From NCBI GenBank assembly GCA_031761405.1, contig JASEVX010000007.1, forward strand, positions 64,103,573 to 64,167,572: DNA of 64,000 nucleotides, given 5' to 3'. The DNA is from Serripes groenlandicus (taxonomy: Eukaryota; Mollusca; Bivalvia; Cardiida; Cardiidae). Positions 11,501 through 20,562 of the stretch are shown piece after piece. The notes below the pieces were generated by a model, which saw nothing but the letters and a program-made list of their open reading frames with translations, had not been told where the DNA came from and made no database searches. The position numbers and the translations under genes are program-made. Position 1 is the stretch's first letter. Each line of letters begins with the position of its first letter.

Positions 11501-13736
11501 AACGTCTTTTACTCGGTTGTTCACCAAGGCGTTGATATCTTCTTCATCCATGTTGTCTCTGTGTAAGCAGTCTAACGAGCGAAGTCTAGCGTGGAACTGA
11601 CAAACACGCCCTATAACTACCTTATATATACTCATACCCGAGCGCACATCCCGTGCAGCACATCCCGTGCAACTACAATACACAATAACCCTTTGTGTGT
11701 TTACCGTGTTAAGACAAGCATTCTCTGCTTTACTACGTACCACAGAGAATTTGTAATTATCGTATAAGGATATTTCCTAGCGAATCACTGAACTACCTTT
11801 ATTTTGCTTTCTTGTTAAACAATCAATCGATACAAATTAATCAATAGTCACATTAGAAAGCCTATGTATATGTAAATGTACCATACCTTTACTTTGCTTT
11901 CTGGTACCCCAAGATCGAGTGAAATCGTTTCCATCATTTCAGAGTCAGGGTACGGGTTCTCATGAAAGATCTTGAGAAGGGATTGTAACTGATCATTGGT
12001 GTAACTCGTCCTTTTAAGTTTCTTTTCTTGTTTCGATACAGAATCTGGGGATGAGACTGGTTCCCCAGCCGATGAATGAGATGACTTTTCAGATCCGGAC
12101 GGTGAACAAATTGATTGAGTGGAACTGGATGGAGAACCAGTCGATTTTGGTGATGTCGATTCTTGTGTAGAAAGTGACGTGTCTGTTGAACTGGGCATGT
12201 CACCTGTCCTCAAATGTTCATGGGTATCGTTTTCGACGTCATCTGAAGCAAAAATGATAATTATAATGATATTATTAATTCAAATAACATTTATATGATG
12301 ATAATGATGATAATATTTTTATGTGGAAAAGCCTTGTTCGTTTGTTTGTTCATAATAAGTTGTACCCATCTACAAAACAAATGAACGATAGAGATTCGAA
12401 CTCACGACCCCTGATAAAGGAGTCATCGTCGTTACTAATTGAGCTATTGCGGCTCGACAGAAAAGTCATCTGTGATTATAAATGAGTTTAATTTAAGAGA
12501 AAATTGTCCAATATAATGCGTGCAATAAATGGAACATACATGTACCTTCTGACTTAGTTGATTGGTTGAAAGCACTACTGTTTAGCTGGGCTCTCTGTCT
12601 GTACGCCATGAAGTTGTATGCTGTGTAAGGCATAAACCTGTTGTAGTCTTCTACTAGAGTCGTATTGTATTCGACACCTTCTTTTACCATGTTATCTCGA
12701 GATTGTACATCCGACTTAAATGAACTTTCTGAGACTGGTAATGAATGGTGCATGTTTAGTTCAGAGTTCGACACGTTCTCTTTGTCTTTACCGACCTGAC
12801 TCGCCATGCTGTTGTAATGCAATAAAGGTTTATCCTGAAATGTCGGCCAGTTCTTCTGGTAAGGCGGCGACAACAAACTCTGTCCAAACGGTTGTAGAAT
12901 CTGGAAATGGTAATAATAACATTACAATTTAGTTATTGCAACAACAAAACACATTGTGAACTCTGCGTAAAGTATCGACCCGGATCAGCCTAAGCATGCC
13001 GCGCAGGCTAACCCGGACAGACATTTTTCGCCTCCTGTGTTTCTTTACAGGATGATAGGTTTCCTTTTTTATAAAATGTGTAGCAACGCCGATGGAATTT
13101 AAAAATAATTTGTATCAGATCAGAAAAGCTTCGGCGTTATTAGTTTATGATCATCACCAGCATTGTCATTTTCTTTATAACGATTCGAGAAAAAAAGAGA
13201 AAATAGTAAATGGATTATCATGACCTTATTTTGCTATCATTGGTTAAAATCAAACTATGTTAATGTTTAGATCGTAGACCAGTGTTGTGAACAATGGTGT
13301 CGTTCATATAAATATTTACGGACAAACTCATAAATACACAATCTGATCAAATATAAAAGATAAGAGGCATCATATATTCCTCGTAGTACAGATCTGCAGC
13401 AGACGACTTTGAAAACATCTAGGCTTACAAGACATGTTCGAGATGCTCCAAACTACCTCTGCGAGTGAGTGTCCAACGGATTTTGACCATAACTAGACAT
13501 AATCAGTTCAAAGATAAGGGAAATCACATGCGTTGAGCATTTTACTATCACCACAGATATGCAGCAAGTTACTTTTTTTTAAACATCTATGCAAAACTTT
13601 GAATACATACAAGTATGATTATTGATAAAGATGGAAAAAATCGTCTGCTATAAATGCTTCAAATTACAGATGCACGTGTCAAGGCATTTTTGTTGAAGCA
13701 AAATTGTTCTAAATATTTACTTACATTGTTATGCAT
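5509..13736 (-). CDS. PRD-class-like homeobox transcription factor, left copy (4 exons)
   Basis: Predicted nuclear DNA-binding transcription factor. Exons, read from the minus strand: 13736-13725 (Met-His-Asn-Asn), 12900-12546, 12242-11887, 5925-5509. Phases are 0, 1 and 0, and all junctions are GT..AG. Total 1140 nt, 379 residues plus stop. The homeodomain starts KKLKRTSYTNDQLQ at about residue 195 and ends IWFQNKRARWRKR. L16, F20, W48, F49, Q50, N51 and R53 are present. The last intron splits it exactly between positions 46 and 47, the usual place in PRD-class genes. The N-terminal half is Ser/Thr-rich; the C-terminal tail is Pro/Met/Ser-rich. No paired domain or octapeptide is seen. The 46/47 intron is about 6 kb because it holds a DIRS retrotransposon. 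A TATA box lies about 135 bp upstream, and AATAAA (reverse complement) is at 5419-5424. About 22 residues differ from the right copy. The family within the PRD class is unresolved. Confidence 0.88.
5956..6146. other. Left-arm-only intronic segment
   Basis: About 190 bp between the homologous intron sequence ending at 5955 and the DIRS end at 6147. The right copy goes directly from the equivalent of 11757 to that of 5955. The segment was therefore either deleted in the right copy or arrived with the element. Confidence 0.6.
6147..6207 (-). repeat. DIRS B2 terminal direct repeat
   Basis: About 61 bp beginning GTCTGAACACCTTCTCAAAT, matching 6742-6802. It forms the 3' terminus of the element. 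Confidence 0.85.
6543..6741 (-). repeat. DIRS A2 internal direct repeat
   Basis: About 199 bp almost identical to A1 at 11557-11756. It contains a tandem of ACATCCCGTGCA and the segment ending CACAGAGAATTTGTAA. It directly abuts B1. Confidence 0.9.
6742..6802 (-). repeat. DIRS B1 internal direct repeat
   Basis: About 61 bp identical to B2 at 6147-6207. It lies between the recombinase stop codon and A2, the B1-A2 junction thought to template the circular intermediate in Ngaro/PAT elements. Confidence 0.85.
6862..11551 (-). CDS. DIRS polyprotein: gag - RT - RNase H - Dam-like - tyrosine recombinase (2 introns predicted)
   Basis: Predicted exons 11551-11263, 11135-7992 and 7874-6862 give one 4446-nt frame (1481 residues). 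Both introns (11262-11136, 7991-7875) have GT..AG ends with pyrimidine-rich acceptors, and both are phase 1. Exon 1 is gag-like and Ser-rich (start MDEEDINALV). Exon 2 carries a CCHC knuckle (CFICGKAGHWKNEC, about 10796-10840), a reverse transcriptase with DLKSAYHH and the FLDD catalytic box (about 9738-9750), and RNase H (FADASSHGYGG, SDNQN). It continues into a region resembling phage Dam methylases, DVDRFSTHYNNKC then VPPP where NPPY is expected. Exon 3 is a tyrosine recombinase with GFLRFNEI, HSLR (7015-7026), RHGRW and the GYIED tyrosine, so the R-HxxR-H-Y set is complete. Without splicing, these are three separate ORFs. Confidence 0.85.
7875..7991 (-). other. Predicted intron 2 of the DIRS element (117 bp)
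   Basis: Donor TTCG|GTGAGA and acceptor TTCTTTTTCACAG|GTATTG. Removal joins NNGMF to GIGIRASLKRKF in frame (phase 1). This fuses the RT/RNase H protein to the recombinase, which otherwise lacks an ATG start at the head of its frame. Confidence 0.75.
11136..11262 (-). other. Predicted intron 1 of the DIRS element (127 bp)
   Basis: Donor GAAG|GTAAAC and acceptor TTTTTCATTGCAG|CAAAAG. Removal joins ..NDIIE to ..AKDILKRR in frame (phase 1). Without removal, the gag frame stops about 46 nt into the intron. Confidence 0.75.
11557..11756 (-). repeat. DIRS A1 terminal direct repeat / 5' leader
   Basis: The 5' terminus of the element on the minus strand, nearly identical to 6543-6741. It ends 6 bp before the predicted gag start codon (11551-11549). 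An in-frame upstream ATG in this repeat would extend gag N-terminally. I prefer the internal start because that upstream coding stretch is also present in the A2 copy. Confidence 0.85.
12383..12460 (-). mobile_element. tRNA-like SINE fragment in homeobox intron 2, left copy
   Basis: The minus strand reads CGAGCCGCAATAGCTCAATT and then GGGGTCGTGAGTTCGAATCT, resembling tRNA A and B boxes. The orthologous fragment is at 17392-17460, so it predates the duplication. Confidence 0.65.
12945..13068. mobile_element. Half-copy of MITE-2 in homeobox intron 1, left
   Basis: GTGAACTCTGCGTAAAGTAT, CGACCCGGATCAGCCTAAGC and CGCCTCCTGTG match one half of the TGAGCCGTCC family. The same half-copy lies at 16742-16867, so it predates the inverted duplication. 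Confidence 0.75.
13380..13640. mobile_element. Degenerate MITE-1-like fragments in homeobox intron 1, left
   Basis: CAGATCTGCAGCAGACGACTTTGAAAACAT (about 13388-13417) matches MITE-1 subterminal sequence, with further weak matches after it. The mirrored equivalent is at about 16215-16430. Confidence 0.5.
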
Positions 13737-13870
13737 GTCCAGTCTTTAACCTTGCAATATACCCAATTCTCTGTTTATGTTACCGTACAACGCCTGTGTT
13801 TCTACACTTGTTGTTTGTATGTCGTAGAAGTAGTTGAAAGCTTATACTTAAGTTCTTAATGATCCAGCAG

Positions 13871-13878
13871 TATTTATA
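13871..13878 (-). promoter_or_regulatory. TATA box, left homeobox copy
   Basis: TATAAATA on the minus strand, about 135 bp upstream of the predicted start codon. It is conserved in position and context (CATGGACATATAAATACTGC) in the right copy. Confidence 0.55.
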
Positions 13879-14535
13879 TGTCCATGTAAACCTGACATGT
13901 CTCATTATCCGACATGTTTTACCAAACAACTTGCCACTGATGATTGCAAACTCATGCAAACTTCCTCAAACTTAGACAGTGTGAAGCACAAAATCTCGAT
14001 AAATCATGAAGTGAACTCAGTCTAACTGAAATCATCAAAGTTTTGATGTGTTTGCAAACTCGGTAATTATTCAAACATTGATCATCAATTAGAAAGATAA
14101 TAGAACGGATCAAACGTTGATGGTCTCAATGATACTTATATATTATGACGGGTACTTGGCATGTTCCTTTGATTATAGTTGATGTTATGAGTGAACTCGA
14201 GAGATTACGGCATTGATAAATTGTCGACGATTTAAAAATAAAGGGTATAAATGAATGCGCATTCACTGTTGTCGGTAGAAAATTACCATCAGGCCCTTGT
14301 ATAAACAAAACTGAGCGTAAATATCAGTGCTTGGTTTAACGGTGAACGTGAGACAGGCCGTCGTGAACTGAGATTATTGAATCAGGCGAATAAAAGGTTC
14401 AGATCCCTACATAATAGAGAGTTAATGATTTCATACAAGAACAAATATAGTTTTCATAGAAAAGTTCATATCACAAACAGATACTGAAATTATAAATAAT
14501 AATCTACCTTATGATTGAATTAAAGAAAAAATCTC
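13879..14535 (-). promoter_or_regulatory. Conserved upstream region of left homeobox copy
   Basis: Non-coding sequence upstream of the TATA box, retained in mirror image at 15463-15941. It includes an ATCAAAACTTTGAT-type palindrome near 14033-14046. A regulatory role is inferred only from position and retention. Confidence 0.4.
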
Positions 14536-15462
14536 TATATATCATTAAAATGTGTTTCTCATTAAAATGTGTTTCATTACCCAATTACTTTATACTATTT
14601 ACGGATAAATTAATGCCACGTAAAAACCGAATTCACTTTTGCACTTCAAAGAAATACAATGAACACAATGCATCCAAAGAAACACACGTGAAACCCTATC
14701 TTATGTGTGTTGTAAATTGTTGCAGCCTTCTTATTGCAGTCGTAACAATTCTCTAAAAAGTTTCTATATAGCACTAGGAAAGGTGAGTTTTTATCGTGTT
14801 CTTTCAAAATTATTTTATTAATTGATTGATTGGGGTTTAACGCCGTTTTCAACAATGTTTCAGTCATATCACGGCGGCCAATTCATCTACTCATGCGTTT
14901 CCTGACTTTCTCATACCAGTATTCAACACAACATATTTGCCAAGCGACTGGCTGCTTTTTCACATAGCCCATTGATGAAAGAAGAATGACGCATGTCACA
15001 GTGACTTTTGTCAATTGTCCGAAAGAATCTTGGCCAAGCTTGGATTCGAACTCACAACCCCTGGATTGACATACCGCGTCACTACAGAATGAGCTACCGG
15101 GGCTCGGCCAAACTTATTTGAAGTGTGAATAAACACATGAATCGTCTTATTGACTACCACAACATATGGTTTATTAGAGTAATAAGCTAGGTCTAGGTTT
15201 TCCTGCATTTGAAGTAGCTTTCTGTGGACCGTAGTCTACACAAGAAGAAGCGTAGCTTCCTTTGGACCGCAGTCTACATTTAAAACAAAAACAACAACAA
15301 AACAATCTAGCAACGTGGTTAATATACATTTTCACATTAATTCCAATAAGAAAAGTTTTGTATTTCGTTACTGAATTGCCGTAGAATGGACATCGTCAGT
15401 ATTTTGCATTGAGAAAATCATATTTCTTTACAAATGAGTCACGCTACACAAAACTCGACCTT
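14536..15462. other. Spacer (loop) of the inverted duplication
   Basis: About 930 bp of non-mirrored sequence between the arms. It contains a segment (about 14600-14810) that recurs in direct orientation at about 19555-19770, and a minus-strand SINE-B. A short direct repeat around TTTGGACCG(T/C)AGTCTACA lies at 15220-15280. I see no gene. Confidence 0.7.
14821..15109 (-). mobile_element. SINE-B (tRNA-derived)
   Basis: On the minus strand it starts CCGAGCCCCGGTAGCTCATT (A-box-like), then GAGTTCGAATCCAAGC (B-box-like), and ends with an (ATTG)n-type tail (TTGATTGATTGGGG on plus). Related copies are at 34603-34914 and 59419-59630. Confidence 0.8.
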
Positions 15463-15941
15463 TAGAGATTGTTTCTTCAATTCAATCATAAGGTAGATTA
15501 TTATTTATAATTTCAGTATCTGTTTGTGATATGAACTTTTTTATGAAAACGATATTTGTTCTTGTATGAAATCATTAATTCTCTATTATGTAGGGATCTG
15601 AACCTTTTATAAGCCTGATTCAATAATCTCAGTTCACGACGGCCTGTCTCACGTTCACCGTTAAACCAAGCACTGATAGTTACGCTCAGTTTTGTTTATA
15701 CAACGTTTGATCCGTTCTATTATCTTTCTAATTGATAATGAATGTTTGAATAATTACCATGTTTGCAAACACATCAAAACTTTGATGATTTCAATTAGAC
15801 TGAGTTCACTTCATGATTTATCGATATTTCGTGTTTCACACTGTCTAAGTTTGAGGAAGTTTGCATGAGTTTTCAATCATCAGTGGCAAGTTGTTTGGTC
15901 AAACATGTCGGATAATGAGACATGTCAGGTTTACATGGACA

Positions 15942-15949
15942 TATAAATA
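15942..15949 (+). promoter_or_regulatory. TATA box, right homeobox copy
   Basis: TATAAATA about 135 bp upstream of the predicted start, at the same place as in the left copy. Confidence 0.55.
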
Positions 15950-16083
15950 CTGCTGGATCATTAAGAACTTAACGATAAGCTTTCAACTACTTCTACGACA
16001 TACAAACAACAAGTATAGAAACACAGGCGTTGTACGGTAACATAAACAGAGCAGCGGGCATATTGCAAGGTTAAAGACTGGAC

Positions 16084-18539
16084 ATGAATAACAATGTAAG
16101 TAAATATTTAGAACAATTTTGCTTCAACAAAAATGCCTTGACACGTGCATCTGTAGTTTGAAGCATTTATATCAGACGATTTTTTCAATCTTCATCGATA
16201 ATCATACTTCTATGTATTCAAAGTTTTGCCTAGATGTTTAAAAAGTAGTTTGCTGCAGATCTGTGGTGAGAGTAAAATGCCTTATCTTTGAACTGATTGT
16301 TTCTATTTATGGTCAAAATCCCTTGGACACTCGCAGAGGTAGTTTGGAGCATCTAGAACATGAGATGTTTTTTAACTTATCAAACAGTCTTGTTAGACTA
16401 GATTTCGTTTGCTGCAGATCTGTACTACGAGGAATATTTGATGCCTCTTATTTTTTATATTTGATCAGATTGTGTATTTATGAGTTAGTCCGTAAATATT
16501 TATATGAACGACACCATTGTTCGCAACACTGGTCTACGATCTAAACATAAACATAATTGTTACCACTGATAGCAAAATAAGGTCGTGATAATCCATTTAC
16601 TATTTTCTCTTTTTTTCTCGAATCGTTATAAAGAAAATGACACTGCTGGTGATGATCATAAACTAATAACGCCGAAGCTTTTCTTATCTGATACAAAGTA
16701 TTTTTAAATGCCATCGGCGTTGCTACAAATTTTATAAAGAAGGAAACCTATCATCCTGTACAGGAGGAGGCGAAAAGTGTCTGTCCGGGATAGTCTGCGC
16801 GGCATGCTTAGGCAGATTCGGGTCGATACTTCACAATGTGTTTTTTCTTTTTCGCGGGACGGCTCATGTATTCATTTTAATATGCTGACGATACATGTTG
16901 TTGCATTAACTAAATTGTTATGTTATTATTACCATTGCCAGATTATACAACCGTTTGGACAGAGCTTGTTGTCGCCGCCTTACCAGAAGAACTGGCCGAC
17001 ATTTCAGGATAAACCTTTATCCCATTACAACAGCATGGCGAGTCAGGTCGGTAAAAACAAAGAGAACGTGACAAACTCTGAACTAAACATGACCCATTCA
17101 TTACCAGTCTCAGAAAGTTCATTTAAGTCGGATGTACAATCTCGAGATAACATGGTAAAAGAAGGTGTCGAATACAATACGACTCGAGTAGAAGACTACA
17201 ACAGGTTTATGCCTTACACAGCATACAACTTCATGGCGTACAGGCAGAGAGCCCAACTAAACAGTAGTGCTTTCAACCAATCAACTAAGTCAGAAGGTAC
17301 ATGTATGTTCCATTTATTGCACGCATTATATTGAACAATTTTCTCTTAAATTAAACTCATTTATAATCACAGATAACTTTTCTGTCGAGCCACAATAGCT
17401 CAATTAGTAACGACGATGACTCCTTTATCAGGGGTCGTGAGTTTGAATCTCTATCGTTCATTTGTTTTGTAGATGGGCAGAACTTAGTATGAACAAACAC
17501 ACGAACAAGGCTTTTCCACATAAAAATATTATCATCATTATCATCATATAAATGTTATTTTAATTAATAATATCATTATAATCATCATGTTTGCTTCAGA
17601 TTACGTCGAAAATGATACACATGAACATTTGAGGACAGGTGACATGCCCAGTTCAACAGACACGTCACTCTCTACACAAGAATCGACATCACCAAAATCG
17701 ACTGGTTCTCCATCCAGTTCCACTCAATCAATGTGTTCACCGTCCGGATCTGAAAAGTCATCTCATTCATTGGCTGCGGAACCAGTCTCAACCCCAGATT
17801 CTGAATCGAAACAAGAAAAGAAACTTAAAAGGACGAGTTACACCAATGATCAGTTACAATCTCTTCTCAAGATCTTTCGTGAGAACCCGTACCCTGACTC
17901 TGAAATGATGGAAACGATTTCACTCGATCTTGGGGTACCAGAAAGCAAAATAAAGGTATTGTACATTTACATATACATATCTCATAATATAATATAATGT
18001 GACTATTGATTAATTTATTTCGATTGATTGTTTAACCAGAAAGCAAAATAAAGGTAGTTCAGTGATTCGCTAGGAAATATCCTTATACGATAACTTAAAC
18101 GTATTTTCTCTCTCACTTTCAGATATGGTTTCAAAACAAAAGAGCAAGATGGCGCAAGCGAGTCAACAGTACCAGTGCATTTCCACAGCATTTTATGCCA
18201 GTTCCGCCGATGTTGTCACCCGTTGGTCCTTATGGGTTTATGCCACAAGGACAAATGATGACGTCATCACCCTCACCATTTATGTTGCCTGGTTATTTCA
18301 ACTACGCCTCTATGCATACACCAGCATATCCAAGCTCAACATCGAACACTGCCGCTTCAAGAATGCAACTTACGTACCCGACAATGACTGCAACAGCACA
18401 ACAATGTTCAAGAATGCCTCACCAACAAGCTTTTACGTCAGTATTGCCAAATTCGTCCAGAATATCTCCACCTGGCCCCACAATGACGTCACAAAATGAC
18501 CGACTTTTACATTATACACAATTTAGCTGTCCGTCGTGA
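16084..18539 (+). CDS. PRD-class-like homeobox transcription factor, right copy (4 exons)
   Basis: Uninterrupted paralogue of the minus-strand gene at 5509-13736. Exons are 16084-16095 (Met-Asn-Asn-Asn), 16942-17296, 17600-17955 and 18123-18539. Lengths (12, 355, 356, 417 nt) and phases are identical, giving 379 residues. The tiny first exon is supported by GTAAGT directly after it and by conservation in both copies. The homeodomain (KKLKRTSYTNDQLQ to IWFQNKRARWRKR) is split at 46/47 by a 167-bp intron. It differs from the left copy at two positions (His/Arg21 and Val/Ile45), with about 22 differences overall and no frameshift or stop, so both copies look functional. An ATTAAA at 18622-18627 is a candidate polyadenylation signal. 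The two genes are divergently transcribed about 2.35 kb apart and could share regulatory sequence. N51, Q50 and the 46/47 intron argue for PRD class; no subfamily is assigned. Confidence 0.9.
16215..16430. mobile_element. MITE-1-like fragments in homeobox intron 1, right
   Basis: GTAGTTTGCTGCAGATCTGT appears twice (about 16246 and 16406), mirroring the left-arm fragments at 13380-13640. Confidence 0.5.
16742..16867. mobile_element. Half-copy of MITE-2 in homeobox intron 1, right
   Basis: CAGGAGGAGGCGAAAAGTGT through GCGGGACGGCTCATG is one half of MITE-2 with its terminal repeat. It is shared with the left arm. Confidence 0.75.
17392..17460 (+). mobile_element. tRNA-like SINE fragment in homeobox intron 2, right copy
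   Basis: CGAGCCACAATAGCTCAATT then GGGGTCGTGAGTTTGAATCT, the mirror counterpart of 12383-12460. Confidence 0.65.
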
Positions 18540-18985
18540 TTGTTTAGACGCTGCTTGTTTGTTATTTGTATTGTAAAGTGCTTGTATTTGTTATATATAT
18601 CGTTATATGGTTTGGAAAAGTATTAAATGTATCCTCTGTATTCATTGGACTTCGATTTTAAATTTATCTGTAGCATGTTATACAATTGACGTAACAATTG
18701 ATCTGCGCTCTTCGAAAACCAAACTCGAGGCTGCAAATGTTAATCCTAATCTGCCAGTGCATCTGCAATGTAGAAGTAAGTTCTGTTAAGCATTTTTCAT
18801 TTGGACCCTTAGCAAGGTACTTTTCTATACGAGGTAAGTTAAGGTTAGTTTTGCTTGAGCACCGCATTGATTTATAACGCTATAATTGCAAGATGATTAA
18901 CACGGCGCATGCGCAAGCCCATTGCACCAGTGATAGTTCTAAACACAACCAATATATGCGCTGGTGATGATGTACCCGCGCGATA

Positions 18986-19270
18986 ACCTGCATCAAAAGG
19001 ACCTTGTTCTGCCTCATAGACGAAATCCTGATCTTCATCGTTTTACTGGGACTGCCCCGGTGGTGTGGTGGGAGAACGTTCGCCTCAGGTGCGGGAGGTC
19101 GCGAGTTCGTTCCCCGAACTGATAATACCAAAGAATTTAAAATAGTAGTAATGGCTGCTCTCATTGGCGCTCAATGTTGTGGGGTTAGCAATACGACTGA
19201 CTAGCTGGTGTCAGGATAAATGGACCAGTAATACTGATAACTTACGCAGGACCCGCCGTGAAATAACAGG
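18986..19270 (+). mobile_element. SINE-A, longer copy
   Basis: Matches 1938-2114 (GGGACTGCCCCGGTGGTGTG, GCGAGTTCGTTCCCCG). It continues into a body with CGACTGACTAGCTGGTGTCA and GATAAATGGACCAG, which also occurs in the minus-strand copy at 49805-50040. Confidence 0.75.
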
Positions 19271-19479
19271 AAAAATTGTTTTGTAATCGGGCTAAACAAA
19301 CTAACAAAAATTCAATCATCGTTTCACTTGGATTGCTATAATTAAGTCAGATTCAGTGATGAATACAAGGTTACTTGTCTAGATGAAATTCGTTTTTAAG
19401 CTATATGTTCATTTTAACATGTGTGTTAGTGAACACGGTATATTGCACAAAAGAGAAAGAGAGAATTCAATTAGATCGT

Positions 19480-19920
19480 GAATGAGTTAAATAACTGAAA
19501 ATCACGTGGCATTAATTCATCCGGAAATTTGTTTAAAGTTATTGGGGTATGCCCAATGCAAAGAAATATAATGAACACAATGCATCCAAAGAAACACATT
19601 TTAATGATATATCAGACGAGCAAACACGGGACATGAAACCCTATCTTATTAATGTGGGGTGTGTTGTAAATTGGTGAAGTCTTCTTTATTGTGGTCCTAA
19701 CAATTCTATAAAAGTGTCTATGTAGCACTAGGAAAGGTGAGTTTTTATCATGATCTTTCAAACGTATTTGAAATGCAACCCCTATGTTGTGGATACCCAC
19801 AAGAATCGTCGCCACCAAAAAAATCGACCTTCATATATTTTTTTTCCAATTCAATCATACTGTAGAATATAATTTATACTTCCAAGATCTTTTTGTGATA
19901 TGAACTTTTCTATGAAATGT
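19480..19920. repeat. Displaced copy of palindrome-centre sequence
   Basis: 19555-19770 matches 14640-14810 in direct orientation (AACACAATGCATCCAAAGAA, GTAGCACTAGGAAAGGTGAG). 19840-19915 matches 15465-15545 (TTGTGATATGAACTTTTCTA). Short pieces such as CACGTGGCATTAATTCATCC are inverted relative to 14592-14612. This suggests a third, partial unit of the duplication next to the right arm. Confidence 0.7.
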
Positions 19921-20204
19921 GCTAGGATACATACAAATACCTTAAATACCCTTATCAGACAGTGAAAACTTCATTAGTCTGCTATAAAACTGTACAGATT
20001 GGAAAGTCCAGTCTTAAAGGGCTCAATTTTGAAAAGACTATTTGTGAGATATATACGACCTTGGTCAATCATCAAAGAGTATTGCACCATTTGGTTGAGC
20101 TACAATTGCGAACCATGTAAACCATGCTCAACAATACTGTTAGCCTTGTCTTGATCCACATTGTTTACAACTCATTTATAAATATTTAGCAAAGACTAGT
20201 TCAT
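19921..20204. other. No feature recognised
   Basis: AT-rich sequence. I see no coding potential, element ends or repeat structure. Confidence 0.4.
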
Positions 20205-20482
20205 AAATGATCCGTCCCACGAGAATAAAAACATTGTGGAATCCACGTAAAGTATCGATCCGGATCAGCCTAAGCATGTCGCGCAGGCTTACCCGGACAG
20301 ACACTTTTTGACTCCTGTAGATTTTTTTGTTTCAGGAATCAATCATGACTCTATACTTCTATCCCCCTGATACGGAATATGTCGGCCCAAATTAGCTTGC
20401 GCGGATTGCGCAGGCTGATCTGGATCGATAGATTACGCAGAGTTCATAAGTTTTTGTTTTTTTCCGTGGAACGGCTCAAATG
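20205..20482. mobile_element. MITE-2 copy (TGAGCCGTCC family)
   Basis: A diverged copy with TGATCCGTCCCACGAGAATA at one end and CCGTGGAACGGCTCAAA at the other. The characteristic GTATCGATCCGGATCAGCCT and TTAGCTTGCGCGGATTGCGC blocks lie between. Confidence 0.8.
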
Positions 20483-20562
20483 TCGAATGTCGAAGAGCCT
20501 GTAAAAACTGTTATTTTACACCAATTGAGCAACAAGATCTTATACACATCGTTAACTCTTGC

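Larger units (their letters stand above)
6147..11756 (-). mobile_element. DIRS-order retrotransposon (Ngaro/PAT-like, split direct repeats)
   Basis: A complete-looking 5.6-kb tyrosine-recombinase retrotransposon. On the minus strand the order is A1 (11756-11557), gag, RT/RNase H, Dam-like region, tyrosine recombinase, B1 (6802-6742), A2 (6741-6543), about 335 bp, B2 (6207-6147). A1/A2 and B1/B2 are near-identical direct repeats, the A1-B1-A2-B2 layout known for Ngaro and PAT, not the inverted termini of DIRS1. No target duplication is evident, as expected for recombinase-mediated integration. It sits in the homeodomain intron of the left homeobox copy, on the same strand, and is absent from the right copy. 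Near-identity of its internal repeats suggests recent insertion. Confidence 0.9.
5150..14535. repeat. Left arm of large inverted duplication
   Basis: Reverse complement of 15463-18890, apart from a 5.6-kb DIRS insertion (6147-11756) and about 190 bp of adjacent sequence (5956-6146) missing from the other arm. Matches include the homeobox exons, all three introns, TATA box, upstream region, 3' UTR and the intronic SINE and MITE fragments. The outer edge is near the TTATAGCGTTA motif. The inner edge is at about 14535, in CTTATGATTGAATTAAAG. Confidence 0.9.
15463..18890. repeat. Right arm of large inverted duplication
   Basis: Mirror image of the left arm without the DIRS element. Homology runs from GAGATTGTTTCTTCAATTCA at the inner edge to the TTTATAACGCTATAA motif at the outer edge. 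It covers promoter, all exons, introns and 3' UTR of the homeobox gene. Confidence 0.9.

Noticed and set aside
11216..11743. 175-codon ORF starting inside DIRS repeat A1
   Set aside because: Its N-terminal part is the terminal repeat. I start gag at 11551 and end exon 1 at 11263, because the remaining C-terminal residues lie in a predicted intron.
18607..18867. Small ORFs downstream of the right homeobox copy
   Set aside because: They are in the mirrored 3' flanking sequence and are not conserved as open frames in the left arm.
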